A stretch of DNA of 64,000 nucleotides from Streptomyces sp. NBC_01244 (GCF_035987325.1 NZ_CP108488.1:4402001-4466000), one strand, 5' to 3'; counted from the stretch's first letter, positions 11,111 through 21,257 are shown. Notes: generated from the sequence alone by a model not told the origin. Numbers and translations: made by a program.

Positions 11111-12313
11111 TCAGAGGCCGTTGGTGAACAGCAGCTGGTTCGAGGTGCCCTTGCTGACGCTCTTCAGGACGTCCTTCGTGGAGTTGTCGTCCAGGTATTC
11201 GACGATGTCCTGCGGCGTCGCGGCCGGGTTCGCCTGCTTGTAGAGGACGGCCACTCCGGTGACGTGCGGTGCGGCCATGGACGTACCGTTTTCGACCACG
11301 CTGCCGCCACCCAGCTTGGCGGAGACGATCGCCTCTCCGGGCGCGTACTGGCTCACGCACGTGCCGTAGTTGGAGAAGCTGGTCTCCTCGTCCCACTGGT
11401 TGCTCGCCGCGACCGTGAACACCTTCCCCGCCGACGCGGGCGAGACGAAGCAGGCGTCCTTCGAGGAGTTGCCCGCCGCGATGACCGGCAGGACGCCCGC
11501 GTCCGTCACGGCGTTCGCCGCCTCGTTCAGGACCTCGGACTTGTCGCCGCCCAGGGAGCCGTTGAGGACCGCGGGCTGCTTGGCGTTCTTGGCCACCCAG
11601 TCCAGGCCCGCGATGATCCCGGAGGAGTCTCCCGTGCCCGTGCAGTCGAGGACCCGGACGCTGACCACGGACGCCTTGCGCGCCACTCCGTACGTCTTGC
11701 CGGCGACCGTACCCGCGACGTGCGTGCCGTGGCCGTTGCAGTCCTGGCCGTCGCGGCCGTCCTTGATCGCGTCGAAGCCGAAGGTCGCCCGGCCGCCGAA
11801 CTCGTCGTGCTTGTAGTCGATCCCCGTGTCGAGGATGTACGCGGTCACCCCGGCCCCATTGCCCTGGGTGGTGAAAGTGCTGTCGAGCGGCAGGGCCTGC
11901 TGGTCGATCCGGTCCAGACCCCAGGAGGCGGACGGCCCGCGCAGGGCGTGGGCGGCGGTGGCCTTCGTCTGCACGCTCGACGGGGTCGAGACCTTCGCGT
12001 CCGACGCGACCGACTTCACGCCCAGGGCGACGCGGGCGATCTCCAGCTGGAGCTTGGTCATGGGGACGGCGAAGCCGTTCATGGCCTTGGTGTAGAGGTA
12101 CTTCGGCTTGAGGCCCAGCCGCTCCGCCACCTTGGCCGGGTCGTAGCCGGGTTCCAGCGTCACGATGTACTGGCCGGGGATGGCGTTGGCCGAGACGGTC
12201 AGCGGCACCGGGGTGGGCACGGGCGCGACGTCGGCGGAGGCGGTACCGACGGCCACCGGGGTGACGGCGAGCAGCGCGGCGGTGGCGGCGCGGGCGAGCA
12301 GGCGCATGGACAT
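11111..12313 (-). CDS. Secreted subtilisin-like serine protease with I9 prodomain
   Basis: 400 residues from the ATG at 12313, which follows GGGAG by eight bases; the longer open frame has no ribosome site. Signal peptide about 1-28 (cleavage near ASA-D), an inhibitor-I9 propeptide (about 45-110, GQYIVTLEPGYDPAKVAERL), then an S8 catalytic domain with Asp in ILDTGID, His in NGHGTHVAG and Ser in GTSMAAPH, all intact. No C-terminal extra domain, as in the aqualysin/proteinase K group. The operon upstream runs convergently to it. The divergent neighbour encodes a stand-alone I9 domain that probably inhibits it. Confidence 0.93.
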   Translation of the reverse strand: MSMRLLARAATAALLAVTPVAVGTASADVAPVPTPVPLTVSANAIPGQYIVTLEPGYDPAKVAERLGLKPKYLYTKAMNGFAVPMTKLQLEIARVALGVKSVASDAKVSTPSSVQTKATAAHALRGPSASWGLDRIDQQALPLDSTFTTQGNGAGVTAYILDTGIDYKHDEFGGRATFGFDAIKDGRDGQDCNGHGTHVAGTVAGKTYGVARKASVVSVRVLDCTGTGDSSGIIAGLDWVAKNAKQPAVLNGSLGGDKSEVLNEAANAVTDAGVLPVIAAGNSSKDACFVSPASAGKVFTVAASNQWDEETSFSNYGTCVSQYAPGEAIVSAKLGGGSVVENGTSMAAPHVTGVAVLYKQANPAATPQDIVEYLDDNSTKDVLKSVSKGTSNQLLFTNGL

Positions 12314-12430
12314 CGAGGGGACTCCCGAAGGGTGGAGGGCGGCATGCGGAAGCCGCCTCCGGTCGACGGGGAACGCGTCCCGGAGTGCGGCCCTCCCCTT
12401 CATCGGCGGGCCGGCCGCAGGCCTTGACCG

Positions 12431-12448
12431 GACCGGACCGGCCGTACG
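12431..12448 (+). repeat. 18-bp direct repeat, protease-proximal copy
   Basis: GACCGGACCGGCCGTACG; an identical copy lies at 12655-12672 in the same intergenic region. This copy is about 120 bases upstream of the protease start. It contains the palindrome CCGGCCG and CGTACG, so it could be a regulator site, but its low complexity means chance cannot be excluded. Confidence 0.4.
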
Positions 12449-12654
12449 GCCGCACTGCGGGCTGATTCTCGTACCGACTGAAGAAAGGATTCCGTCCGCT
12501 GGTCTCCCGGGTACTGCCGGCCCTCCCGCCCCGTGTGGCACTGGTCGGCAGGTTCACCCTTACGGAAGCCACCGCACGCGCATCCGGGGAGGGGCGCACT
12601 CACGGTTCCCGCAGTTCACCCCCGCCCGCGACCGCCGCGCCGCCGCAGGTCGTT

Positions 12655-12672
12655 GACCGGACCGGCCGTACG
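12655..12672 (+). repeat. 18-bp direct repeat, inhibitor-proximal copy
   Basis: Second identical copy of the 18-base motif, ending 16 bases before the inhibitor ATG at 12689, where it could overlap the promoter or leader. Confidence 0.4.
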
Positions 12673-12688
12673 TGGTGGCCTCGCCGTC

Positions 12689-13045
12689 ATGCGTACCCGT
12701 ACGAGCTGGACCCTGCCGACGACCCTCGCCGCCCTCGCCCTGGCGGCCTCGGCCGCCCTGCCCGCGCACGCCGCCCCCCTCGCCGCCGCCACCGGACCAG
12801 CCGCTCCCGCCTCCCGTACGGCCCCGGCCGAGTGGCCGGCGTACATCGTCACCGTGCACCGCGGTCTCGACCCGGCCGCCGTCGCGGACGCCTACGGGAT
12901 CACCCCGGTCCACGTCTACCGCCACGCCCTGAACGGCTTCAGCGCCCACCTCTCCCCCGACCAAGTCGAATCCCTGCGGGAGACGGCGGTCGTGACCTCG
13001 GTCGAGCCGGACGGCCCGGTCGCCGTCTCCGGCCCGGCGGTCTAG
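12689..13045 (+). CDS. Secreted stand-alone inhibitor I9 domain protein
   Basis: 118 residues: a Sec signal peptide (MRTRTSWTLPTTLAALALAA, cleavage near AHA-AP) followed by one propeptide-inhibitor I9 domain, AYIVTVHRGLDPAAVADAYG through NGFSAHLSPDQVESLR, with no protease domain. It aligns over its length with the propeptide of the divergent subtilase (YIVTLEPGYDPAKVAERLG, NGFAVPMT). In fungi and bacteria, such free I9 proteins act as tight subtilisin inhibitors or folding chaperones. It may be the immunity partner or timer of the neighbouring protease. The ATG is chosen because it directly begins a classical signal peptide. Confidence 0.82.
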   Translation: MRTRTSWTLPTTLAALALAASAALPAHAAPLAAATGPAAPASRTAPAEWPAYIVTVHRGLDPAAVADAYGITPVHVYRHALNGFSAHLSPDQVESLRETAVVTSVEPDGPVAVSGPAV

Positions 13046-13060
13046 CAGTCCTGCCCTGGA

Positions 13061-13663
13061 TCAGTGCGGGAAGCTCCCCGTGTCCAGCGTCAGCGCGAAG
13101 GGCTCGGGGAGCCGCAACTCGTCGCCGAAGGCGACCCGGACGGCGTGCTTGTACGCGCCGTTCTCCGGTTCGGTGAACAAGGTGACCGTGGGGCCGTGCT
13201 CGTCGAAGCGGTCGATGAGCAGGTAGACCGGGACGGGGGCGTGGGCGTAGGCCCAGAGCTTCTTCTTCCGGTCGTCCTCGGCGTTGCTCTTGGAGGTGAT
13301 CTCCACGACGAGCAAGGACTCAGCTGCGTCGACGGGGTCGGATACCTCGGCTGCCACGTCATCGACCAGGGCGGCAGGGGCGACCACGAGGTCCGGGACG
13401 TAGAGCTTGTCCAGGGCGGCGATGTGGATGCCGAGGGTCTGATAGACCTCCCACTCGGGCGGCAGGATCCCGTACAAGGCGCGCTGCACTTTGGCCGCGA
13501 TTCCGTTGTGGTGGCGGTGGGGCGGCGGCACCAAGGTGATCTGTCCTCCGTCGATCTCGGCGCGCCATCCCTCCGGCACGTCCAGGTCACGCCAGCTCTG
13601 CAGCAGGTACTCCCACGTGGGGCCGTCGGCGTTGCGGTCGGGCTCGACCATGGCTGCGGTCAT
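13061..13663 (-). CDS. Uma2-family (DUF820) restriction-endonuclease-like protein
   Basis: 200 residues. PD-(D/E)xK-like Uma2 fold: PEGWRAEIDGGQITLVPPPHRHHNGIA near the start, YVPDLVVAP, and SLLVVEITSKSNAEDDRKKK with the E-x-T/S-K signature, intact. Very common in Streptomyces and cyanobacteria, often in many copies; cellular role not established. Start: ATG at 13663 preceded by AGGAGAGGGGA; the longer frame to 13717 lacks a ribosome site. The 3' end faces the I9 inhibitor gene with only 15 bases between. Confidence 0.85.
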   Translation of the reverse strand: MTAAMVEPDRNADGPTWEYLLQSWRDLDVPEGWRAEIDGGQITLVPPPHRHHNGIAAKVQRALYGILPPEWEVYQTLGIHIAALDKLYVPDLVVAPAALVDDVAAEVSDPVDAAESLLVVEITSKSNAEDDRKKKLWAYAHAPVPVYLLIDRFDEHGPTVTLFTEPENGAYKHAVRVAFGDELRLPEPFALTLDTGSFPH

Positions 13664-13735
13664 CGCGGGTCCCCTCTCCTGTGGCATATGCCAGCGAGCG
13701 TAGACAGACGGGTTCACGGCATGCGGCCGCTTCGT

Positions 13736-15232
13736 TCAGCGTCCCACGATCGAGTGGCGCGGGCCCCCGCTACACCCGTTCCCCCGCGCCTGCGCCGACG
13801 GGACCGTCGTGCGGATCGGGTCCCAGCACTGGATGCCCTTCAGGTCCGGCATGCGGTCCCGGGTGAAGACCGGTTCCAGGCCCGCCCGGCGCTGGGCGAG
13901 GTAGTCGTCCAGGAGGCGGAAGGCGATGGCCGACAGCGGGATGATCGCGGCGAGGTTGATCAGGGCCATGAGGCCCATGAACACGTCCGCCAGGTTCCAG
14001 ACGATCGACACCGAGCCGAGCGAGCCCAGGACGACCGCCGACAGGACCAGCGCCCGGTACCCCGGAAGGACCCACCGCTTGCGGGTGATGAACTGGATGT
14101 TGGTCTCGCCGTAGTAGTAGTTCCCGATCATGCTGCTGAAGGCGAGCATGAAGACCACAACGGTGAGGAGGTGTCCTGCCCACCCGCCCAGCGTGTCGCT
14201 CAGCGCCGTCTGCGTCAGGTCCGCGCCCTGGCGGCCCGACAGCTCCGGGTTGGTGACGAGGACGATGAAGGCCGTCATCGTGCACACGAGGAGCGTGTCG
14301 AAGAAGACGCCCAGGGACTGTACGAGGCCCTGCTTGACCGGGTGCGAGACCTCGGCGGCCGCGCCCGCGTTCGGGGCCGAGCCCAGGCCCGCCTCGTTGG
14401 AGAACATGCCGCGCCGGATGCCCTGCTGGATCGCCGCGCCGATACCGCCGGCCGCCAGCTCGCGGAAGCCGAAGGCGCCGCCGACGATGTCCGCGATGAC
14501 CCGGGGGAACTCGGTGATGTTGAGGAGGACCACCGCCGCGCCGAGGAGGAGGTAGACGATCGCCATCACCGGGACCAGGACCGTGGTGATGGACGAGATC
14601 CGCTTGACCCCGCCGAAGACGGCCAGGCCCAGCAGGGCGGCCAGCAGCACGCCGAGGGAGGGGCCGAACCAGTTCGACCCGTCCGCGTCGGCGAGGGAGC
14701 CCGAGGCCACGGCGGTGATGGTGTTGGCCTGTACGGCGTTGAAGACGAAGCCGAAGGTGACGGTGATCGTCACCGCGAAGAGCACCCCGAGCCAGCGTTT
14801 ACCGAGCGCCCGCTGCATGTAGTACGCCGGGCCGCCCCGATAGGCGCCGCCGGCGTTGCGCACCTTGTAGAGCTGGGCGAGGGCCGATTCCACGAAGGCG
14901 GAGGCCGCGCCGATCAGCGCCATCATCCACATCCAGAAGACGGCGCCCGCGCCGCCCAGGGTGATGGCGGCGGCCACACCGGCGATGTTGCCGGTACCGA
15001 CGCGCGCGGCGGCGGAGATCGTGAAGGCGCCGAAGGACGAGACCTGCTTGCGGCCGTCGGCTCGCGGCGGGGTCTTCTCCTTCACCACCCGGAACATCTC
15101 GGGAAGCAGGCGCAGCTGCACACCCCGGGAGCGGACCGTGAAGTACAGGCCCGCACCGACCACCAGCGGAATCAGCAGGTAGGTCCAGAGGTGATCGTTG
15201 ACGTTGACGATCACCGAATCCAGAGTGTCCAT
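13736..15232 (-). CDS. Sodium:alanine/glycine symporter (AGCS family)
   Basis: 498-residue membrane protein with about ten hydrophobic segments. The family pattern is clear: GVQLRLLPEMFRVV near the N-terminus, VGTGNIAGVAAAITLGGAGAVFWMW, GPAYYMQRALG, and RRGMFSNEAGLGSAPNAGAAAEVSHPVKQG. It takes up alanine or glycine with sodium (or protons) across the cell membrane. Length is normal for AgcS/DagA transporters. It has its own promoter region; no neighbour is functionally linked. Confidence 0.93.
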   Translation of the reverse strand: MDTLDSVIVNVNDHLWTYLLIPLVVGAGLYFTVRSRGVQLRLLPEMFRVVKEKTPPRADGRKQVSSFGAFTISAAARVGTGNIAGVAAAITLGGAGAVFWMWMMALIGAASAFVESALAQLYKVRNAGGAYRGGPAYYMQRALGKRWLGVLFAVTITVTFGFVFNAVQANTITAVASGSLADADGSNWFGPSLGVLLAALLGLAVFGGVKRISSITTVLVPVMAIVYLLLGAAVVLLNITEFPRVIADIVGGAFGFRELAAGGIGAAIQQGIRRGMFSNEAGLGSAPNAGAAAEVSHPVKQGLVQSLGVFFDTLLVCTMTAFIVLVTNPELSGRQGADLTQTALSDTLGGWAGHLLTVVVFMLAFSSMIGNYYYGETNIQFITRKRWVLPGYRALVLSAVVLGSLGSVSIVWNLADVFMGLMALINLAAIIPLSAIAFRLLDDYLAQRRAGLEPVFTRDRMPDLKGIQCWDPIRTTVPSAQARGNGCSGGPRHSIVGR

Positions 15233-15354
15233 GCTGGGAAGTCTCCCCGGGGCGGAAGGCCCACCGACAGGGACCTACGTCCGCCGCCGGAGGGTCCGAA
15301 GACCCCCGTCGCCCGCCCTTCGCCCCGCCCCCGTCGCCGATCGGGGCACCCGAC

Positions 15355-16230
15355 TCACCGCCACAGACCGTGCCGCTCCGCCCAGTCCGCCACCGCCGCC
15401 GCGACCAGCAGCGGATGGTCCTCGGGGGTGTGGTGCCCGGCGGGCACGTCGTCGTGCCGGGCGAGTTCCAGGCCCGCGATGTTCGCCGCGCACCACTCCA
15501 CGGCCTCCGGTCCCGTCATCGCCCCGGGCCACGGGGCGAAGGTCAGCAGCAGCTTGGGTGTCGCGGGGCTCCCCGCCAGCCAGTTCCCGTACGCCGCCAC
15601 GCGCTCCACCACCTCGGCGGGTTCCCCGCCCAGCGGCATGGACCGGGCCCACTGGAGCAGCGGGCGCCGGCTCTCCCGCGTCGGGTACGGGGCCCGGTAC
15701 ACGTCCAGGTCGCGCGGGTCCATCGGGCGGACGCCGCTGCCGGACAGCGCCTCGACGAACCCGTTCGCGTCGAGGAGCATGGCCTCCCCCACCCCCGGGG
15801 TCTTGATCGCCCGGAACAGCTCGCGGCCGCCCTCCGGGAACTCCTCCCAGCTCATCGGCTTGACGATGGTCTCGGTGAACGCGATTCCGCGCACCCGCCC
15901 CGGATGCCGGGCGGCCCGGTCGAAGGCGAGTGCGCCGCCCCAGTCGTGCCCGACGAGCACCGCGTCGTCCAGGCCGAGCGCGTCGAACCAGGCGTCGAGG
16001 TAGCGGGCGTGGTCGGCGAAGTCGTAGCCGATGGCGGGCTTGCCCGAGTCCCCCATGCCGATCAGGTCCGGCGCGAGCAGCCGGGCCGGACCACCGCCGA
16101 GGGCGGACAGGACGTCCCGCCAGAGGTGGGAGAAGGTCGGGTTCCCGTGCAGGAAGACGACGGGGACGCCCGCGGGCGCACCGGCCTCCCGGTAGTGGAT
16201 CGTCGAGTCGAGGACGGGCTGTACGGGCAT
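15355..16230 (-). CDS. Haloalkane dehalogenase-like alpha/beta hydrolase
   Basis: 291 residues. The oxyanion/halide-side motif HGNPTFSHLWRDV (about 31-43) and the nucleophile elbow VGHDWGGAL, with Asp in place of Ser and the halide-binding Trp next to it, are those of haloalkane dehalogenases (DhaA/LinB subfamily). Such enzymes cleave carbon-halogen bonds through an Asp ester; the natural substrate is usually unknown. The start ATG at 16230 follows GGAGGAG. It lies downstream of the NmrA-like gene on the same strand, 86 bases away, and may be co-transcribed. Confidence 0.87.
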   Translation of the reverse strand: MPVQPVLDSTIHYREAGAPAGVPVVFLHGNPTFSHLWRDVLSALGGGPARLLAPDLIGMGDSGKPAIGYDFADHARYLDAWFDALGLDDAVLVGHDWGGALAFDRAARHPGRVRGIAFTETIVKPMSWEEFPEGGRELFRAIKTPGVGEAMLLDANGFVEALSGSGVRPMDPRDLDVYRAPYPTRESRRPLLQWARSMPLGGEPAEVVERVAAYGNWLAGSPATPKLLLTFAPWPGAMTGPEAVEWCAANIAGLELARHDDVPAGHHTPEDHPLLVAAAVADWAERHGLWR

Positions 16231-16316
16231 GGGTGCTGCTCCTCCGGGAGAGGCGGGGGGGACGCGCTGGACGGTGGGGGGCAATGGGGGGACCCGGGTT
16301 CCGGGAGACGGGCCGG

Positions 16317-17138
16317 TCAGCGGAAGGCCGCCGCCGTGCGGTCAGCCCAGGCCGCGAAGGGGCGCGGGGCCCGGCCGAGGATCCGCTCGACGGCCGGGCT
16401 GACGGCCCGTTCGGCGGCGACCGGCGCGCCCAGGATCGCCAGGGTGCCCTCCACGGCCGGCTCGGGCATGAAGGTGAGCATCTGCGCCCGGGCCTCCTCG
16501 GGGCTCTGCTCCACGAACCGCACCGGTTCACCGATCGCCCCCGCGATGGCCTCGGCCCGCTCGCGCGGGGTGACCGGAGCCGGGCCGGTCAGGTCGTACG
16601 TGTGGCCCGCGTGCCCGGAGCCCCGCAGGACGGCCGCCGCGACCTCGGCCACGTCGGCCGGGTCGACCGTCGGCAGCCCGACGTCCCCGAAGGGCGCGGC
16701 GGCCGTGCGGTGCGTACGGATCGACTCGGCCCAGGCGAAGGCGTTGGAGTCGAGCCCGCCCGAGCGCAGGACCGTCCACTCCAGGCCCGACCGGCGGACG
16801 GCCTCCTCGAAGGCGGCCGGGTGCCCGTACTGCTCGGGCCGGGTCCCGACCCCCTGCGAGGACAGCAGCACGACCCTGCGTACGCCGGCCTCCGCGGCCA
16901 GGTCGAGGACCGCCTGCGGCTCCTCGCCCGCGACCATCAGGAACAGGGCCGCGGCCCCGGCGAGGGCGGGCTTCAGGCTCTGCGGCTCGGCGAGGTCGGC
17001 CCGGTGGTGGCGGACCCCCTCGGGCAGGGCGCCCTCCGGCGCCCGGCGGGAGACGGCCGTGACCCGCTCTCCCGCCGCGGCGAGGATCCGTACCAGCTCG
17101 CTGCCGACGTTTCCGGTCGCACCCGTGATGACGATCAT
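16317..17138 (-). CDS. NmrA-like NAD(P)-binding SDR protein
   Basis: 273 residues, atypical short-chain dehydrogenase of the NmrA/quinone-oxidoreductase-2 kind. The N-terminal MIVITGATGNVGSELVRIL has the GxxGxxG nucleotide motif; DLAEPQSLKPALAGAAALFLM and VVLLSSQGV follow as expected. These proteins act as NADPH-dependent reductases or redox sensors. Starts at ATG 17138 after a GGGGG tract. It is divergent from a TetR regulator whose palindromic operator sits between the genes, so it is almost certainly the TetR target, probably induced by a small reactive compound. Confidence 0.88.
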   Translation of the reverse strand: MIVITGATGNVGSELVRILAAAGERVTAVSRRAPEGALPEGVRHHRADLAEPQSLKPALAGAAALFLMVAGEEPQAVLDLAAEAGVRRVVLLSSQGVGTRPEQYGHPAAFEEAVRRSGLEWTVLRSGGLDSNAFAWAESIRTHRTAAAPFGDVGLPTVDPADVAEVAAAVLRGSGHAGHTYDLTGPAPVTPRERAEAIAGAIGEPVRFVEQSPEEARAQMLTFMPEPAVEGTLAILGAPVAAERAVSPAVERILGRAPRPFAAWADRTAAAFR

Positions 17139-17160
17139 GAAAGGCCCCCACCCGCGAAGT

Positions 17161-17182
17161 GAGTTAGTCGACTGACTAACTC
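17161..17182. promoter_or_regulatory. TetR operator 1 (perfect half-sites)
   Basis: GAGTTAGTC-GACT-GACTAACTC: perfect 9-base inverted repeats with a 4-base spacer, starting 23 bases upstream of the NmrA-like gene. The same pattern recurs at 17222-17242, so this is the likely binding site of the adjacent TetR protein. Confidence 0.8.
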
Positions 17183-17221
17183 CTGGGGTGACCATAGCCC
17201 TCCGGGACGGCGCCCGTCTAC

Positions 17222-17242
17222 ACTTAGTCAGGTGACTTACTC
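17222..17242. promoter_or_regulatory. TetR operator 2 (degenerate), over the regulator's start codon
   Basis: ACTTAGTC-AGGT-GACTTACTC matches operator 1 in most half-site positions and has the same 4-base spacer. It covers the GTG start at 17232, fitting autorepression of a leaderless or short-leader transcript. The two centres are about 60 bases apart. Confidence 0.65.
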
Positions 17243-17825
17243 AGATGCTGTCGAAGCAGCCGGCGGCAGGCGCGGCGGCAAGCGCGAACGCCTCGCCGCG
17301 GCCGCGGCCCGGGTCCTGCACGAACAGGGCATGGAGAAGACGACGATCGCCGACATCGCGCGCGCGGCCGACGTCCCGCTCGGCAACGTCTACTACTACT
17401 TCAAGACCAAGGACCAGCTCGTCGAAGCGGCCATCGACGCCCACGCGCAGCACCTGGCCGGTCTGATCGCCGCCCTGGACGCGCTCCCCACCCCCCAGGA
17501 CCGGCTGAAGGCCCTCGTCTCCGGCTGGGTCGAGCAGCGCGAGCTCACCGCCCGCTACGGCTGCCCCACCGGCTCGCTCGCCTCCGAGCTCGACAAGCGC
17601 GACGACGGCCTCGACCAGACTCTGGCCACGGTCATGCGGGTGCTGCTCGACTGGGCCGAGCGGCAGTTCCTCGCCCTGGGCCGCGCCGAGGACGCCCGTG
17701 AGCTCGCGGTCGCCCTGATCGCCTCGTACCAGGGCATCTCGCTGCTCACGAACACCCTCCGCGACCCGGAGATGATGGCCACGGAGGGCCGCCGCCTGGA
17801 GCGCTGGATCGACTCGCTCGCCTGA
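17232..17825 (+). CDS. TetR-family transcriptional regulator
   Basis: 197 residues. The N-terminal helix-turn-helix (about 17-65) reads RERLAAAAARVLHEQGMEKTTIADIARAADVPLGNVYYYFKTKDQLVEAAI, here quoted only as the family pattern TTIADIARAADVPLGNVYYYF. The C-terminal ligand domain has SELDKRDDGLDQTLATV and an YQGISLL segment. It begins with GTG inside its own degenerate operator. It probably represses itself and the divergent NmrA-like/hydrolase genes, and releases DNA on binding an unknown ligand. Confidence 0.9.
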   Translation: MTYSDAVEAAGGRRGGKRERLAAAAARVLHEQGMEKTTIADIARAADVPLGNVYYYFKTKDQLVEAAIDAHAQHLAGLIAALDALPTPQDRLKALVSGWVEQRELTARYGCPTGSLASELDKRDDGLDQTLATVMRVLLDWAERQFLALGRAEDARELAVALIASYQGISLLTNTLRDPEMMATEGRRLERWIDSLA

Positions 17826-17907
17826 CGCCCGGCCGCGGGCGGGGCGCCGGAGCCGGGGGCCGCCCGTCGCGGTCTGCCGCCGCGGGTGTGCCGCTGCGCG
17901 AGGCGAA

Positions 17908-18049
17908 GTCCCCTACCCGCCCTTCCACCGTTCCCAGGGCTCTGCCCTGACCCGGTCCTCAAGCGCCGGACGGGCTGGGGAGGGGGTGCCGGGCTGCGCC
18001 CGGACCCCTCGGGCTCCGCCCCGGACCCCGGCCCTCGAACGCCGCACGG
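17908..18049. repeat. Dispersed GC-rich intergenic repeat, copy A
   Basis: Starts with TCCCCTACCCGCCCTTCCAC and includes GGGCTCCGCCCC and CCTCAAGCGCCGGACGGGCT. Related copies lie at 26801-27020 (an inverted pair) and 41535-41660 (reverse orientation). Each copy can fold into strong hairpins, and each lies between genes, here between convergent tetR and trpF, where it may also end transcripts. Confidence 0.7.
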
Positions 18050-18652
18050 CTAAGAGCCCCGGGCCGCCGTGACGAAGGCGCGGATGAGGTCCGGGGACTT
18101 CACCCCGCGCTCGCTCTCCACGCCGCTGGACACGTCCACGCCCCACGCGCCGGTGACCGCGACGGCCTCGCCCACGTTGGCCGGGGTCAGCCCGCCCGCC
18201 AGCAGCCAGCGGCCGGCCGGGGCGGTGAACTCCGCCGAGCCCCAGTTCCACGGCTTGCCGGAGCCGGGGTCCGGGGCGTCGAGGAGCAGCAGGTCCTCCC
18301 CGTACTCCCCACAGCGCTCCACGGGCAGCGCCGTGGCCCGCAGCAGGGTGCGGCCCTCGGCGCGCAGCGCCGCGAAGTCCTCCGGGCCCTCCTCGCCGTG
18401 CAGCTGCACGCCCCGTACGCCGCTCTCCTCGGCGAACCGCCGCACCTCGGCGACGGACTGCCCCCGGAACACCCCGACGGTCAGCACCCCGTCCGGCACC
18501 CCGGCGACCAGCTCCCGCGCGGTGGCGGCGTCGACCGTACGCGGACTGCCGGGCGCGAACACGAAGCCGACGGCATCGGCTCCGGCGGCCACGGCGACCT
18601 CGACGTCGTGCGCGGTCTTGAGCCCGCAGATCTTGACGAACACATCAGTCAT
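18050..18652 (-). CDS. trpF: Phosphoribosylanthranilate isomerase
   Basis: 200 residues, TIM-barrel of tryptophan synthesis converting N-(5-phosphoribosyl)anthranilate to CdRP. Motifs: KICGLKTAHDVEVAVAAGAD with the catalytic Cys near residue 9, GFVFAPGSPR, VQLHGEE, LLLDAPDPGSGKPWNW with the catalytic Asp, LLAGGLTPANV, and GVDVSSGVES. Actinobacteria usually use the bifunctional PriA for this step and the HisA step; a separate TrpF here may be specialised or redundant. ATG at 18652 is chosen from the conserved N-terminus (MTDVFVKICG). It stands apart from other trp genes in this window. Confidence 0.85.
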   Translation of the reverse strand: MTDVFVKICGLKTAHDVEVAVAAGADAVGFVFAPGSPRTVDAATARELVAGVPDGVLTVGVFRGQSVAEVRRFAEESGVRGVQLHGEEGPEDFAALRAEGRTLLRATALPVERCGEYGEDLLLLDAPDPGSGKPWNWGSAEFTAPAGRWLLAGGLTPANVGEAVAVTGAWGVDVSSGVESERGVKSPDLIRAFVTAARGS

Positions 18653-18781
18653 GTCTGCAGTCAACCAAAGGTCGGGGGGCTGGGGCAGTCCGTCCCATAG
18701 GCCGGGCACGGCGATCTGCCCGCCGCTAGCCTGGGACGAGGCACACATTCAGGGGCACAGCACGCCATCCGGAGGATGACG

Positions 18782-19366
18782 GTGACGATCATGACCGAGC
18801 GGGCCACACCCATAGAGAGGCTGTCGGTGCTGCCGACATTCGAGGAGCTCCTGCAGACGGTTGCGGAGATGAACACGCCAGACGGCTTCAAGGCCGAGCT
18901 CATCCGGGGGAAGATCGTCGTGTCGCCGTTTTCCAAGCTGCGCTACTACCGGCCCATGCGTGCGCTCCGGAAGCAGATCGAGGCCCACGCCCCCGAAGGA
19001 CATGGTGCGGACACAGCACCCTTCCTCTTCCGCTTCTCGGCCTCCGAGCGCGCCTATGGGCCAGACCTGTTCGTTGCGGATGAGGCGGCCTTCGACGGGG
19101 AGGGCCGACACGCGGACGGTGCGGCTCTGTCCCTAGTAGCGGAGTTCACCTCGGTGTCTACGAGAGACGCCGACTGGAACGAAAAGCTGGACGTGTACGG
19201 CCTGCTCGTCCCCGTCTACCTGGTCGTCGACATGCAGGACTCGGAGATCACCTGCTTCTGGGACCCCTCCCCGCACGGATACCGCTCCCGCAAGACGGTC
19301 TCCTTCGGTGAGCCCCTGCACGTCCCGGAGCCCTTCGACTTCGACATCGACACCACCGGCTTCTAG
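18782..19366 (+). CDS. Uma2-family (DUF820) protein
   Basis: About 194 residues. Uma2 fold pattern: LPTFEELLQTVAEMNTPDGFKAELIRGKIVVSP, YGPDLFVADEAAF and LVAEFTSVSTRDADWNEKLDVY; the ExTS core is intact, but the lysine is replaced by Asp/Asn neighbours. Distinct from the copy at 13061-13663. Start: GGAGG at 18771 directly abuts an ATG at 18776, too close for initiation, while a GTG at 18782 has an ideal six-base spacing and an ATG follows at 18791. Ends before a bidirectional terminator. Confidence 0.82.
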   Translation: MTIMTERATPIERLSVLPTFEELLQTVAEMNTPDGFKAELIRGKIVVSPFSKLRYYRPMRALRKQIEAHAPEGHGADTAPFLFRFSASERAYGPDLFVADEAAFDGEGRHADGAALSLVAEFTSVSTRDADWNEKLDVYGLLVPVYLVVDMQDSEITCFWDPSPHGYRSRKTVSFGEPLHVPEPFDFDIDTTGF

Positions 19367-19380
19367 GCCCGCACAAACGC

Positions 19381-19418
19381 CCGAGGGCGGCACCCCCAGC
19401 TGGGGGTGCCGCCCTCGG
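19381..19418. terminator. Bidirectional terminator, perfect 19-bp stem
   Basis: A perfect 38-base palindrome (CCGAGGGCGGCACCCCCAG and its reverse complement) lies between the convergent Uma2 and groEL2 genes, serving both. Confidence 0.85.
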
Positions 19419-19468
19419 TACGTGATGCGAACAGCCGATCTACCTTCGGGCCGGAGCCCGGGGGTGGA

Positions 19469-21248
<1,780 letters not shown>

Positions 21249-21257
21249 CGCCAATGA

